From: Naasia sp.
GTDB lineage: Bacteria > Actinomycetota > Actinomycetes > Actinomycetales > Microbacteriaceae
Reading direction: 5' to 3'
DNA length: 41,485 bases
Assembly: GCA_025463675.1 (NCBI GenBank)
Contig: JAODAX010000033.1
Coordinates: 1 to 41,485 of the forward strand
Shown here: one piece after another, positions 7,945-15,363 of the stretch
Layout of the letters: every line of letters starts with the position of its first letter
Position numbering within the stretch: position 1 is the first letter of the stretch
The notes under the pieces: model-generated
The model's input: the letters and a program-made list of their open reading frames with translations, nothing else
Told to the model about the DNA's origin: nothing
The model's database searches: none
Position numbers and translations under genes: made by a program

Positions 7945-8382
7945 ATGACGACGAACGATGAGGTTCTCGATCCCGGCATGCTCCTGGAGCGATCCGCGCG
8001 CCTGGCCGCGGTGACCCGAGCGGAGCCCTCACCTCGGCCGCTCGCCTGGCTCATCGGGATGGCCGCCTTGATGCCGGTGACCTTCGCCGGCATCGGGGCC
8101 GCCCGTGGGGAAGCCGGCATCCTCGCCGTGGCACTCGTCATGGCCGCTGCTGTGGGCGTGCTGAGCGTGGCGCTGATGCGCGGCCGTGCCGTCTCCGTGG
8201 GCTTCCGGCGGCGCTTCCTGCCGGCGCTGCTTGCGTGGGGAGCATCGTTCGGCGTGCTGCTGTCGGTGGGCCTGATCATGCTCCGGGGCGAACTCCTGTA
8301 CTGGATCCCGGCCGGCATCGTGGTGGGGCTCCCGCTCGCTGTCGCCGCCTGGCGGGAGGACGCCATCAGCCGTGGGGCGTGA
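7945..8382 (+). CDS. Small multi-pass membrane protein
   Basis: A 145-residue protein with a cytoplasmic N-terminus and four hydrophobic segments (starting near PLAWLIGMAALMPVTF, GILAVALVMAAAVGVL, FLPALLAWGASFGVLL and LLYWIPAGIVVGLPLAV). The ATG at 7945 follows GTGGAGG closely. I do not recognise a function. Its stop codon overlaps the start of the next gene by 11 nt, so it is co-translated with a winged-helix regulator, an arrangement common in Actinobacteria where the regulator represses its own membrane partner (inferred). Confidence 0.75.
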   Translation: MTTNDEVLDPGMLLERSARLAAVTRAEPSPRPLAWLIGMAALMPVTFAGIGAARGEAGILAVALVMAAAVGVLSVALMRGRAVSVGFRRRFLPALLAWGASFGVLLSVGLIMLRGELLYWIPAGIVVGLPLAVAAWREDAISRGA

Positions 8383-8740
8383 CGGCGGCGAGCGGCATCC
8401 GCGGCACGACCTCGACCCGGTCATCCACCAGCCGATCCGGTTCTCGATCCTCGCCATGCTCGCGGCGGCCGACGAGTTGCAGTTCGGGATGATCCGGGAC
8501 GTGGTCGAGGTGAGCGACTCGGCGCTGAGCAAGCAGCTCGGGGTGCTCGAGCAGGCCGGGGTGATCGCCGTGCGCAAAGAGTTCGCCGGCAAGTACCCGC
8601 GTACCTGGGTGCGGGTGACCGCCGAGGGCCGGGCCGCGTACACCGCCCACCTCGACGCGCTGCGCGCCATCGTCGCTGCGTCGGCTGCGGCGGCCGCCTC
8701 GGTTGGGGCGGGCCCGACGGTGGACAGTTCCGCGACCTGA
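8372..8740 (+). CDS. Winged-helix transcriptional regulator (HTH_34/MarR-like)
   Basis: A 122-residue DNA-binding protein. The core HDLDPVIHQPIRFSILAMLA and SDSALSKQLGVLEQAGVI are the first helix and recognition helix of the short winged-helix family often listed as transcriptional regulator HTH_34, followed by a wing (VRKEFAGKYPRTWVRVT) and a dimerisation helix. The start is a GTG at 8372 that overlaps the end of the upstream membrane protein gene. The palindrome before that operon is the probable target. Confidence 0.82.
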   Translation: MGRDGGERHPRHDLDPVIHQPIRFSILAMLAAADELQFGMIRDVVEVSDSALSKQLGVLEQAGVIAVRKEFAGKYPRTWVRVTAEGRAAYTAHLDALRAIVAASAAAAASVGAGPTVDSSAT

Positions 8741-8752
8741 CAGGATCGTCCG

Positions 8753-9687
8753 GTGACCGCCGTGATCGTCGCGAGGGACTCGAGAAGCGATACGGGGACG
8801 TCGCCGCGGTCGATGGCATCGACTTCGCGGTGCTGCAGCCCGGCGAGGCGATCGGGCTGCTGGGGCCGAACGGCGCCGGCAAGTCGACCACCATGTGGAT
8901 GCTCGGCGCCGTCTCCACCCGCACCGGCGGCCGGCTCGAGATCCTCGGGCTCCATCCGGACCGGCACGGCCCGGAGATCCGGGCTCAACTCGGCGTCGTG
9001 CCGGGACCGACTACCTCGACCGGGAGCTGCGGGTCCGGGACAACCTGATCGTGTACGGCCGCTACTTCGGCATGAGCCGCGGGGAGCTGGGCCCGCGCGC
9101 AGAAGCCCTGCTCGAGTTCGCCCAGCCGACGACCGGCCTCGACCCGCGGGCCCGACACATTCTCTGCGACCGGCTCTTCCGGCTCAAGGAGCAGGGCACC
9201 ACGCTCGTGCTGACCACCCACTAGGTGGACGAGGCGGAGCAGGTGTGCGACCGGATCGTCGTGCTCGACAAGGGCGTCGGACCCTCCCTCGGCGGCGTCT
9301 TCACCGACTTCCTCTCCTGGCGATGGATTTTCTTCGTCGAAGTGCCGGTCTGCCTGCTGGCCGCATGGCTGCTGATGCGCGGTTGCCCGGAGCGGCCGGA
9401 GCGGCACCGGCGGCGGATCGACTATCCCGGAGCGTCGCTCCTCCCCGGGGCGACCGTGCACCGGGTGCTCGGCCTCCTGGAGGGCGGCCGGGGTCTTCCG
9501 CGCGATGGTCAACTGCGTCCCGGGGGTCGGGGGCGGGACGCCGCCGGCGGAGCGGCTGATGCCCGCACTGCATCTCGTGTTCGTGGGCCTGACCGGGCTG
9601 GCGGTCCCGATGGTCGTGGTCGTCGCCTTCCTCCCGGCGCCGACAGCGACGGAGCCATTGCTCGGCCGTCGGGACTGGACACTCTGA
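8753..9687 (+). pseudogene. Chimeric remnant of an ABC-type ATPase and an MFS (DHA2-type) exporter
   Basis: The 5' part encodes a DrrA/NodI-type ATPase broken by several lesions. The start VTAVIVAR and the continuation GLEKRYGDVAAVDG are in different frames (shift near 8776). Walker A GPNGAGKST is intact, but another shift occurs near 9003. The segment holding the Q-loop end, signature and Walker B is deleted (ALLEFAQ joins directly to PTTGLDPRAR). The codon after LVLTTH is TAG at 9222. Shortly after, at about 9273, the frame (IVVLDKG) runs into a DHA2-type MFS segment (PSLGGVFTDFLSWRWIFF), and a last fragment (ALHLVFVGLTGLAVPM) resembles a final MFS helix in another frame. CAGGAT 6 nt before the GTG may be the old -10 box. 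Confidence 0.8.
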
Positions 9688-9715
9688 TCCGACCCGTCGC
9701 GACGGAGTGTGACGC

Positions 9716-10387
9716 TCAGTCGCCGAAGTGCGCGAGCAGGCTGATGGCCCGGTGGTCGGACGCGCCGGGCGGCAGCACGTCGACCCGATCGATCGCGAAG
9801 CCGGTGGAGGTGACGAAGTCGAAGTAGCCGGAGAAGAACTTGTAGCGCAGGTACGTCGGCTCGTTGGAGCGCATCAGCGAGTAGCCGGAGGTGGTCAGGT
9901 GGCGCTCCAGCCCGCGGATGAACCAGGGGTAGTTGAAGTCGCCGACCATCAGTGCGGGCAGGTCGTGCGCGAGCGAGCGCATCCCCTCGTGCGCGGCGGT
10001 GATCTGCTTGCGCCGCAGCGAGTTGGACGCGGTGAGCGGGGCGGCGTGGAACGAGCCGGCCAGCAGGTCCCGGCCGGTCTCCAGGTCGCGAAGGTGCGCG
10101 GCCAGCAGGCGCTCGTTCGCGGGCGCGAGGATCCGATCGTGCAGCGACTTCTGCACGGCGAAGACCTGGGTGCCGAGCACCTCGTAGCGCGCCTCGCGCA
10201 CGTAGATGGCGAGGCCGAGCCGGTTCTTCTCGGTGGCGCCGGCGAGCGTGAGATGGCCGAAATGCTGCGGCAGCTCCTCGGTGGCGCACTCCTGCAGCGC
10301 GAGCACGTCGACCTCGTGGCGGGTGGTCAGCTCGACGAGCTCCCCCGCGGCCGAATGCTTCAGCAAGTTGTAACTGACGACCCTCAG
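9716..10387 (-). CDS. Endonuclease/exonuclease/phosphatase family protein, probable CTG start
   Basis: A 223-residue protein of the EEP fold (DNase I-like). Visible motifs are VSYNLLKHS at the N-terminus, LALQEC with the metal-binding Glu, MVGDFNYPWF and a C-terminal GASDHRAIS with the catalytic SDH. Substrate unknown; the family includes nucleases and phosphatases. The first strand (RVVSYN) is preceded in frame by no ATG, GTG or TTG, but a CTG at 10385-10387 lies 8 nt after AAGGAG, so CTG is the best start. If it is not used, a TTG at 10366 would remove the first strand of the fold. Confidence 0.82.
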   Translation of the reverse strand: MRVVSYNLLKHSAAGELVELTTRHEVDVLALQECATEELPQHFGHLTLAGATEKNRLGLAIYVREARYEVLGTQVFAVQKSLHDRILAPANERLLAAHLRDLETGRDLLAGSFHAAPLTASNSLRRKQITAAHEGMRSLAHDLPALMVGDFNYPWFIRGLERHLTTSGYSLMRSNEPTYLRYKFFSGYFDFVTSTGFAIDRVDVLPPGASDHRAISLLAHFGD

Positions 10388-10517
10388 CGGCCCGCTCCTT
10401 CCGTCCCCTTTTCGTCACACTACCCGCCTCTCCCTGTCGCACCGCCGCGGCGCTACGGTCGGGAGCATGCGAAGCGAGGCACCCCGCGACGGGCGATCGC
10501 AGGAAGGAGCGCGGACG

Positions 10518-11507
10518 ATGCCGGATCTCGCTGAGGTGGCGGACGAGCTGTACGCGCTCCTGCCCGCCGACTTCACCGCAGCGCGGAACGCGCGCGTCAA
10601 GGAGCTGCGCGGAGAGGACCGCGCCCTCGCGGAGCAGGTAGCCAAGCTGCCGAAGCCGTCCGTCGCGGCGTGGGCGGCCAACGTGCTCGTGCGCCGCAAG
10701 GCCGACGAGATGCAGCAGGTGCTCGAACTCGGTGCCTCGCTCCGCGACGCGCAGGAGCACCTCGACCCGGCTGCGCTCCGGGAACTCACCGGGCAGCGCC
10801 GGAAGCTGGTCGCAGCCCTCGCTCGCGAGGCGGTCGCGCTCGGCGAGGACCTCGGTCAGCGGGTCACGGCTCCGGCCGCGGAGGAGTTGGAGCAGACACT
10901 GTCTGCCGCGATGGCCGACCCCTGGGCCGCCACCGCCCTCCTCAGCGGTCGGCTGGTGCGCCCGCTGCAGTCCGTCGGCATGGACAAGGTGGATCTGGCC
11001 GGGGCGGTGGCCGGGCCGCCGCCGGACGGCGCGGCACGCCGACCGGCGCCCGCGGCAGAGTCGGCGCGCCCGGCGGCCGGGAAGAAAGGCAGCGGCGGCT
11101 CCGACGACGGCGTGCCCGGCGGCGCTTCCGAGGGCGCGCGGGAGCTGAAGGAACGCGAGCGGGCGGAGCGCGAGCAACAGGAGCAGCGTGCCCGGGAGCG
11201 GCGCGAGCGCGTGGAGGCGGAGCTGCGCGCAGCGGCGGGGGCGGCGGACGCGGATCTCGGCGAGGCGAGGGCGGCCCTCGAGGAGGCCGAACGGCGCCGA
11301 ACCGAGGCGGTGGAATCGCGCAGCCGGCTGCGGGAGCGCCAGCGCGAGCTGGAGGATGAGCTCGCCGAGGTGGAGCGCGCTCTCGCCGGTGCGGGGCGGG
11401 CGGTCACCTCGAGCGGCGCCGACCGCGAGGACGCCGCCGACCGCGTGGACCGGGCGGAGAGCCGGGCCGCCGCCGCGCGCGCCCGGCTGCGCGACGCGAC
11501 CCAGTAG
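10518..11507 (+). CDS. Coiled-coil hypothetical protein
   Basis: A 329-residue cytoplasmic protein. The N-terminal half (about 1-165) is helical and conserved-looking (LYALLPADFTAARNARVKEL, KPSVAAWAANVLVRR). A Gly/Ala/Pro-rich linker follows, then a long Glu/Arg/Ala heptad-like coiled coil from about 205 to the end. Function not recognised; similar proteins are known in other Actinobacteria. The ATG at 10518 has a strong AGGAAGGAG ribosome binding site. TACGGT at 10453-10458 is a possible -10 box, which would give a short leader; the ATG at 10467 would then be a leaderless alternative. Confidence 0.75.
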   Translation: MPDLAEVADELYALLPADFTAARNARVKELRGEDRALAEQVAKLPKPSVAAWAANVLVRRKADEMQQVLELGASLRDAQEHLDPAALRELTGQRRKLVAALAREAVALGEDLGQRVTAPAAEELEQTLSAAMADPWAATALLSGRLVRPLQSVGMDKVDLAGAVAGPPPDGAARRPAPAAESARPAAGKKGSGGSDDGVPGGASEGARELKERERAEREQQEQRARERRERVEAELRAAAGAADADLGEARAALEEAERRRTEAVESRSRLRERQRELEDELAEVERALAGAGRAVTSSGADREDAADRVDRAESRAAAARARLRDATQ

Positions 11508-11520
11508 GCGTCCGATCATC

Positions 11521-11607
11521 GAGCGCGGTACGCACACCACTCTGCGCGGTGCGAGACGCCGAGCGCGGTAGGTGCACGTACCGCGCTCGGCCTCTCATAC
11601 CGCGCTC
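11521..11607. repeat. Cluster of GAGCGCGGTA inverted repeats
   Basis: GAGCGCGGTA occurs at 11521-11530 and 11561-11570, and its reverse complement TACCGCGCTC at 11579-11588 and 11598-11607. The inner pair extends to a perfect 12-bp stem with an 8-nt loop (11559-11590). It is a REP-like nested palindrome in a convergent junction and probably also terminates both genes; the last copy overlaps the 3' end of the MFS gene. Confidence 0.75.
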
Positions 11608-12842
11608 GACGAGGAGCGCGGGCCCGGCCAGGAGGCAGGCGGCCGGCGCGGCTCGCGGACGGCCGACGAGACGAGGAAGCCGACCAGCACGAGGACCAGC
11701 ACCACCAGGAGGGCGGGCAGGATGCCGAACGCCTCCCCGAGGAAGCCGATGACCGGTGGGCCCACGAGGAACGCGAAGTAGCCGACCGTCGCCACGGCGC
11801 CCACGCGCCGCGCCGCCTTGAGGGGGTCGTCCGCGGCCGCCGACATGCCGACCGGGAAGCCCAGCGCGGAGCCGAGGCCCCAGGCGACCGCGCCGGCCGC
11901 GGCGAGCCACGGGTTCGGCGCGAAGATGACGCCGAGTAGGCCGACGGCTGCGAGGCCGAATGAGACCCGCAGCACCGGCACGCGGCCCCAGTGGTCGAGT
12001 GCCTTCACGCCCAGCAATCGGCCGGCCGTCATCGCAGTGAGGAAGACGCCGAACACGATGGCGCCGGTCTCCTTGCTGGTCTCATGCCCGTCCACCATTG
12101 CGAGGGCGAGCCAGTCGTTGGCGGTGCCCTCGCTGAACGCGGCCGCGAGCACGACGAGGCCGATCAGCATGGTGGCCAGGTCGATGCGCACGCCGCGCCG
12201 AGCGGGCTGCCCGCCCGGCGCGGCCGCCGGTGCCCCGACCAGCTCGGACTGGAGCCCGCGGTAGGCGACGACGAGGCCGGCGACGACGAGCACCGCGACC
12301 ATTCCGAGATGCACCGCGACGGGCACGTCAAGCGCCTCGGCCAGGGCGCCGAGGCCGGCACCGATCATGGTGCCGAAGCTGAAGAAGGCGTGGAACACGG
12401 GCATCACGTTGCGGCCGAGCAGCCGCTCGTTGGCGGCACCGGACACGTTCATCGCGACGTCGCAGATGCCGTTGCCCGCGCCGAACAGCGCCAGACCCGC
12501 GAAAACCACCCAGAAGGCGCCCGCTGAGACGCCGAAGCCGGTGATGATGAGCCCGACCATGCCGATCGAGAGGGTCACGGCGATGGTGCGCCGCGCGCCG
12601 AACCGGTGCACGATGCGGCCGGAGGCGAGCAGGCCCAGCACCGAGCCGATGGCGATGCCCGCGAGGATCACGCCCATCTGGTCGGTGCTCGCGTCGAGCG
12701 AGTCGCGGACGGCCGGAATGCGCGACGCCCAGCTGGCGAAGGCGATGCCGGGCAGCGCGAAGACGAGGAAGACCGCGTTCCGCCAGGCCAGGACCTGCCT
12801 GCGGGTCAGCCCGGAGTCGAGGAGGGGGGCTGGGGTGGACAT
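11595..12842 (-). CDS. MFS transporter (YbjJ-like)
   Basis: A 415-residue major facilitator with about 12 hydrophobic segments. The segment RFGARRTI after helix 2 is the typical MFS loop motif, and GNGICDVAMNVSGAANERLLGR resembles the YbjJ group of putative exporters. Substrate unknown. The ATG at 12842 is preferred over upstream ATGs because it starts directly before the first helix; the ribosome binding site (GGGGGT) is modest. The MocR gene lies upstream on the same strand, separated by 118 nt containing a perfect palindrome, so the transporter probably has its own regulated promoter. The final codons overlap a REP-like repeat. Confidence 0.85.
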   Translation of the reverse strand: MSTPAPLLDSGLTRRQVLAWRNAVFLVFALPGIAFASWASRIPAVRDSLDASTDQMGVILAGIAIGSVLGLLASGRIVHRFGARRTIAVTLSIGMVGLIITGFGVSAGAFWVVFAGLALFGAGNGICDVAMNVSGAANERLLGRNVMPVFHAFFSFGTMIGAGLGALAEALDVPVAVHLGMVAVLVVAGLVVAYRGLQSELVGAPAAAPGGQPARRGVRIDLATMLIGLVVLAAAFSEGTANDWLALAMVDGHETSKETGAIVFGVFLTAMTAGRLLGVKALDHWGRVPVLRVSFGLAAVGLLGVIFAPNPWLAAAGAVAWGLGSALGFPVGMSAAADDPLKAARRVGAVATVGYFAFLVGPPVIGFLGEAFGILPALLVVLVLVLVGFLVSSAVREPRRPPASWPGPRSSSSAV

Positions 12843-12884
12843 TGCGGTGGGACCCCCGGTGCGGCGGCTGCGGATGGCGTTCGA

Positions 12885-12903
12885 ATCGGTCCCGCGGACC
12901 GAT
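12885..12903. promoter_or_regulatory. Perfect palindrome ATCGGTCC-CGC-GGACCGAT upstream of the MFS gene
   Basis: 8-bp arms with a 3-nt centre, lying 42-61 nt before the MFS start and just downstream of minus-strand sequence resembling a -10 box (TAGCGT). This is a typical place for a repressor site. The cognate regulator is not obvious; it may be the MocR encoded next door or a protein encoded elsewhere. Confidence 0.5.
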
Positions 12904-12960
12904 CCATCTACGCTAGCCGCCGTTGGAGGGCCCACGTCCCGGGGCGGAGGGTGTACGCGC

Positions 12961-14400
12961 TCAGACGACGGCACCGAGCGCGGGCTCGAGTCCCCGAGGG
13001 GCGTCGGCGACCCCATCCCACACCTCGGCGAGGATCTCCACGGCTCGGGTGGTCGCGTCGGCGCCGGCGGCGAACGGGATGCGCAGCGATCGCTCGAACG
13101 CACCGTCGATGCCGAACCAGGGCCCCGCGGCGATGCGCAGGCCTCGAGCCCGGGCGGCGATCGCCAGCTGGGAGCTGACCGGCGCGTCGAATCTCACCCA
13201 GGTCGAGAGGCCGCCGTCGATGTGGGGCACGTGCCAGTCGGGCAGCAGTCGGCTCAGGGTGGCCCGAAGGGCGTCGCGGGCCGCCGCGTGCTCGGCCCGT
13301 CGATGCTCGAGCACGGACGCCATGTCGCCGAGGAGCTCCTGCGTGATCAGCTGGTCGATCACGGCCGTGCCGAGATCGCCGGCCGGCCGCGCAGCCACCA
13401 GCATGGCGAGGATGTCCTCGCTGGCCCGGATCCAGCCGACCCGCAGACCGCCCCACATCGTCTTGCTCGACGAGCCGACCGTCACCACGGAACTCCTGCG
13501 GCTCGCGAACGACGCGAGCGGCGGAAAGTCTCCGACGCGATCGATGTCGAGCTCGGCCGTGGTCTCGTCCACGACCAGCAGGGTGCCCGCGTCCTCGGCG
13601 GCGCGGACGAGGCGCGCGCGGCTCTCGCCGGGAAGCGAGCGGCCGGTCGGGTTGTGGAAGTCCGGCATCAGGTAAGCCATCGACGGCGCCGACCGGCGGA
13701 GCAGGTGCTCGGCCTCCGGGGCGTCCCAGCCGCTGTCGCCGTCGACCGGGAGCGGCAGCAGTCGGGCGCCGGCGCCGCGCAGCGCCTCATAGGCGTGCGG
13801 ATAGCCGGGGCTCTCGACGACGACGCGGTCACCGCGGGCGAGGGCCGACCGTGCGACGAGCGCGATCGCGGCCTGTGCCCCGGAGGTGATCAGGATCTGT
13901 GACGACTCCGTCGGCAGTCCGCGCTCGGTGAACCGCTGCGCCACTGCGGCACGCAGCCCCGGCACGCCGAGGAACTCGTAGCCGGTGCCGCCCAGCGCGG
14001 CCGGCAGGCGGCCGACCGCGCGTTCGGTCGCCGCCTGGAAGCCCGGCACCGCAGGTGAGGCGGCCGTGGCGAAGTCGAGCAGGCCGTCACCCGGACCGAG
14101 GGGCCGATCGACAGTGCCGCCGGGAATCCGGATGACGCTGCCCGAGCCGCGCCGGGTCTCCAGGTATCCGGAGGCGCGCAGCTCGTCGAAGGCGGCGGTG
14201 ATCGTCGTGCGGCTTGCGCCGATGCGGGTGGCGAGATCTCGCTCGGAGGGGAGCCGAGCGCCGGTCGGCAGCCGGCCGTCGACTGCCAGCAGTCGGATCC
14301 GGTCGGCGAGCGCCCGATAGCCGCTTTCTCCACCCCGGCGCCAGTCGCTCAGCAGGGCGGCGAGGCCGCTCGCACTCACCGGGGCCACCATGCGGGCCAC
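12961..14400 (-). CDS. MocR/PdxR family PLP-dependent transcriptional regulator
   Basis: A protein of about 480 residues with an N-terminal GntR-type winged helix (LPSERDLATRIGASRTTITAAFDELRASGYLETRRGSGSVI) and a C-terminal fold-type I aminotransferase domain. The PLP-binding lysine is in VGSSSKTMWGGLRVGW. Such proteins sense amino-acid-like or PLP-related ligands and usually control a divergent neighbour. Here the divergent gene is a YczE-like membrane protein, matching the described YczR subgroup of MocR regulators linked to YczE-type proteins. Start is GTG 14400 or ATG 14391; no ribosome binding site is seen, so the mRNA is probably leaderless. Confidence 0.9.
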   Translation of the reverse strand: MARMVAPVSASGLAALLSDWRRGGESGYRALADRIRLLAVDGRLPTGARLPSERDLATRIGASRTTITAAFDELRASGYLETRRGSGSVIRIPGGTVDRPLGPGDGLLDFATAASPAVPGFQAATERAVGRLPAALGGTGYEFLGVPGLRAAVAQRFTERGLPTESSQILITSGAQAAIALVARSALARGDRVVVESPGYPHAYEALRGAGARLLPLPVDGDSGWDAPEAEHLLRRSAPSMAYLMPDFHNPTGRSLPGESRARLVRAAEDAGTLLVVDETTAELDIDRVGDFPPLASFASRRSSVVTVGSSSKTMWGGLRVGWIRASEDILAMLVAARPAGDLGTAVIDQLITQELLGDMASVLEHRRAEHAAARDALRATLSRLLPDWHVPHIDGGLSTWVRFDAPVSSQLAIAARARGLRIAAGPWFGIDGAFERSLRIPFAAGADATTRAVEILAEVWDGVADAPRGLEPALGAVV

Positions 14401-14453
14401 TTTATCGCAACTGGCTATTCTGAACCAGTCCAGTTCAGCGATTGGATACTCGT
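14401..14453. promoter_or_regulatory. Divergent MocR/YczE control region
   Basis: A 53-nt gap containing ACTGG (14410-14414) and CCAGT (14425-14429) as an inverted pair, and TGAAC-N7-GTTCA (14421-14437) overlapping it. TATTCT (14416-14421) and GATACT (14445-14450) are candidate -10 boxes. MocR proteins bind repeated half-sites in such divergent gaps, so these CTGG boxes are the likely operator. Confidence 0.5.
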
Positions 14454-15089
14454 ATGCGCCCCTGGTCGCCCGTACGCCGGATGGTGCACCTGCTGGTGGG
14501 CCTCGTGCTCTACGGCATCGCCGACGGGCTCATCGTGCAGGCGGCGCTCGGCGTCTCGCCGTGGTCCGTCCTCGCCCAGGGCATCTCACGCCAGACCGGG
14601 CTGCTGTTCGGCGTGGTCACCATCCTCCTCGGCGCCGTCGTGCTGCTGCTCTGGATCCCACTGCGGCAGCGGCCCGGCATCGGCACCCTGCTCAACGTGC
14701 TGATCGTCGGCGCCGCGGCGCAGGGTCTCCTCTGGCTGGTCCCGACGCCGCCGGAGCTCGCTGCCCGCATCGCCATGTTCGCCCTCGGGCTGATCCTGCT
14801 CGCGGTGGCGACCGGGCTGTACGTCGGCGCTCAGTACGGTGCCGGACCGCGCGACGGGCTGATGACCGGTCTTACGGCCCGGCTGGGCTGGGCCATCGGG
14901 GTGTCCCGCTCGCTGGTCGAGATCACCGTGCTCGGCATCGGGTGGCTGCTCGGGGGGAACGTCGGGCTGGGCACGCTCGCATTCGCGCTACTCATCGGCC
15001 CGCTCTGCAACCTCACTCTTCCGCTGCTCGCGCCGCGGGTCCGTCGGCCCGCCCTCTCCGAAGGAGGCCCGGAATGCTCTCCGGCCTGA
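14454..15089 (+). CDS. YczE-like integral membrane protein
   Basis: A 211-residue protein with about five hydrophobic helices (MVHLLVGLVLYGIADGLIV, FGVVTILLGAVVLLLW, LLNVLIVGAAAQGLLWLV, IAMFALGLILLAVATGLYVG, VEITVLGIGWLLGG). The sequence GAGPRDGLMTGLTARLG is characteristic of the YczE/YyaS/YitT-related membrane family. Function unknown in the family; a transport role tied to amino acids or vitamin B6 has been suggested from its MocR linkage. The ATG at 14454 is used. Its end overlaps the start of the next small membrane gene by 16 nt. Confidence 0.85.
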   Translation: MRPWSPVRRMVHLLVGLVLYGIADGLIVQAALGVSPWSVLAQGISRQTGLLFGVVTILLGAVVLLLWIPLRQRPGIGTLLNVLIVGAAAQGLLWLVPTPPELAARIAMFALGLILLAVATGLYVGAQYGAGPRDGLMTGLTARLGWAIGVSRSLVEITVLGIGWLLGGNVGLGTLAFALLIGPLCNLTLPLLAPRVRRPALSEGGPECSPA

Positions 15090-15274
15090 TCGTCCTCGCC
15101 CCGCTCGCCCTGCTCGCCGCCGCCGCAGTGGCCGCCACGGTTCGTGCGGTGCTCAGTGACGGCTACCACCGCGTGCCGTCGCGGAAAGCGCCCGCGCAGC
15201 CGGGAGGCGCTCTCTCGGGGCAACGCGCGGCAGGCGCCGCGGCGTCCGCCAGCGCTCCGGTCCCGTCGCGCTGA
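15074..15274 (+). CDS. Small single-pass membrane protein
   Basis: A 66-residue protein with one N-terminal hydrophobic helix (LSGLIVLAPLALLAAAAVAA) followed by a basic, Ala/Pro/Ser-rich tail. The ATG at 15074 has a clean GGAGG ribosome binding site 8 nt upstream, placed inside the end of the YczE-like gene, so it belongs to the same operon. Function not recognised; it may be an accessory subunit of the YczE-like protein (inferred from overlap only). Confidence 0.7.
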   Translation: MLSGLIVLAPLALLAAAAVAATVRAVLSDGYHRVPSRKAPAQPGGALSGQRAAGAAASASAPVPSR

Positions 15275-15363
15275 CGCTCGCCGCCCGATCATCTGTGAGG
15301 CCGCTGTGCAGCGGCTCCACGCCCCGCCGATCTCGCGTAGACCGGAGGGGGAGGAGGAGAGCG

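Noticed and set aside
8985-11540. Very long minus-strand frame of about 850 codons
   Set aside because: It crosses several genes on both strands with low-complexity Arg/Pro sequence and no motifs, a GC-driven artefact.
12880-12905. A tRNA T-arm (GTTCGAATCGG)
   Set aside because: No acceptor, D or anticodon arms could be built around it; the sequence is better explained as a palindromic operator.
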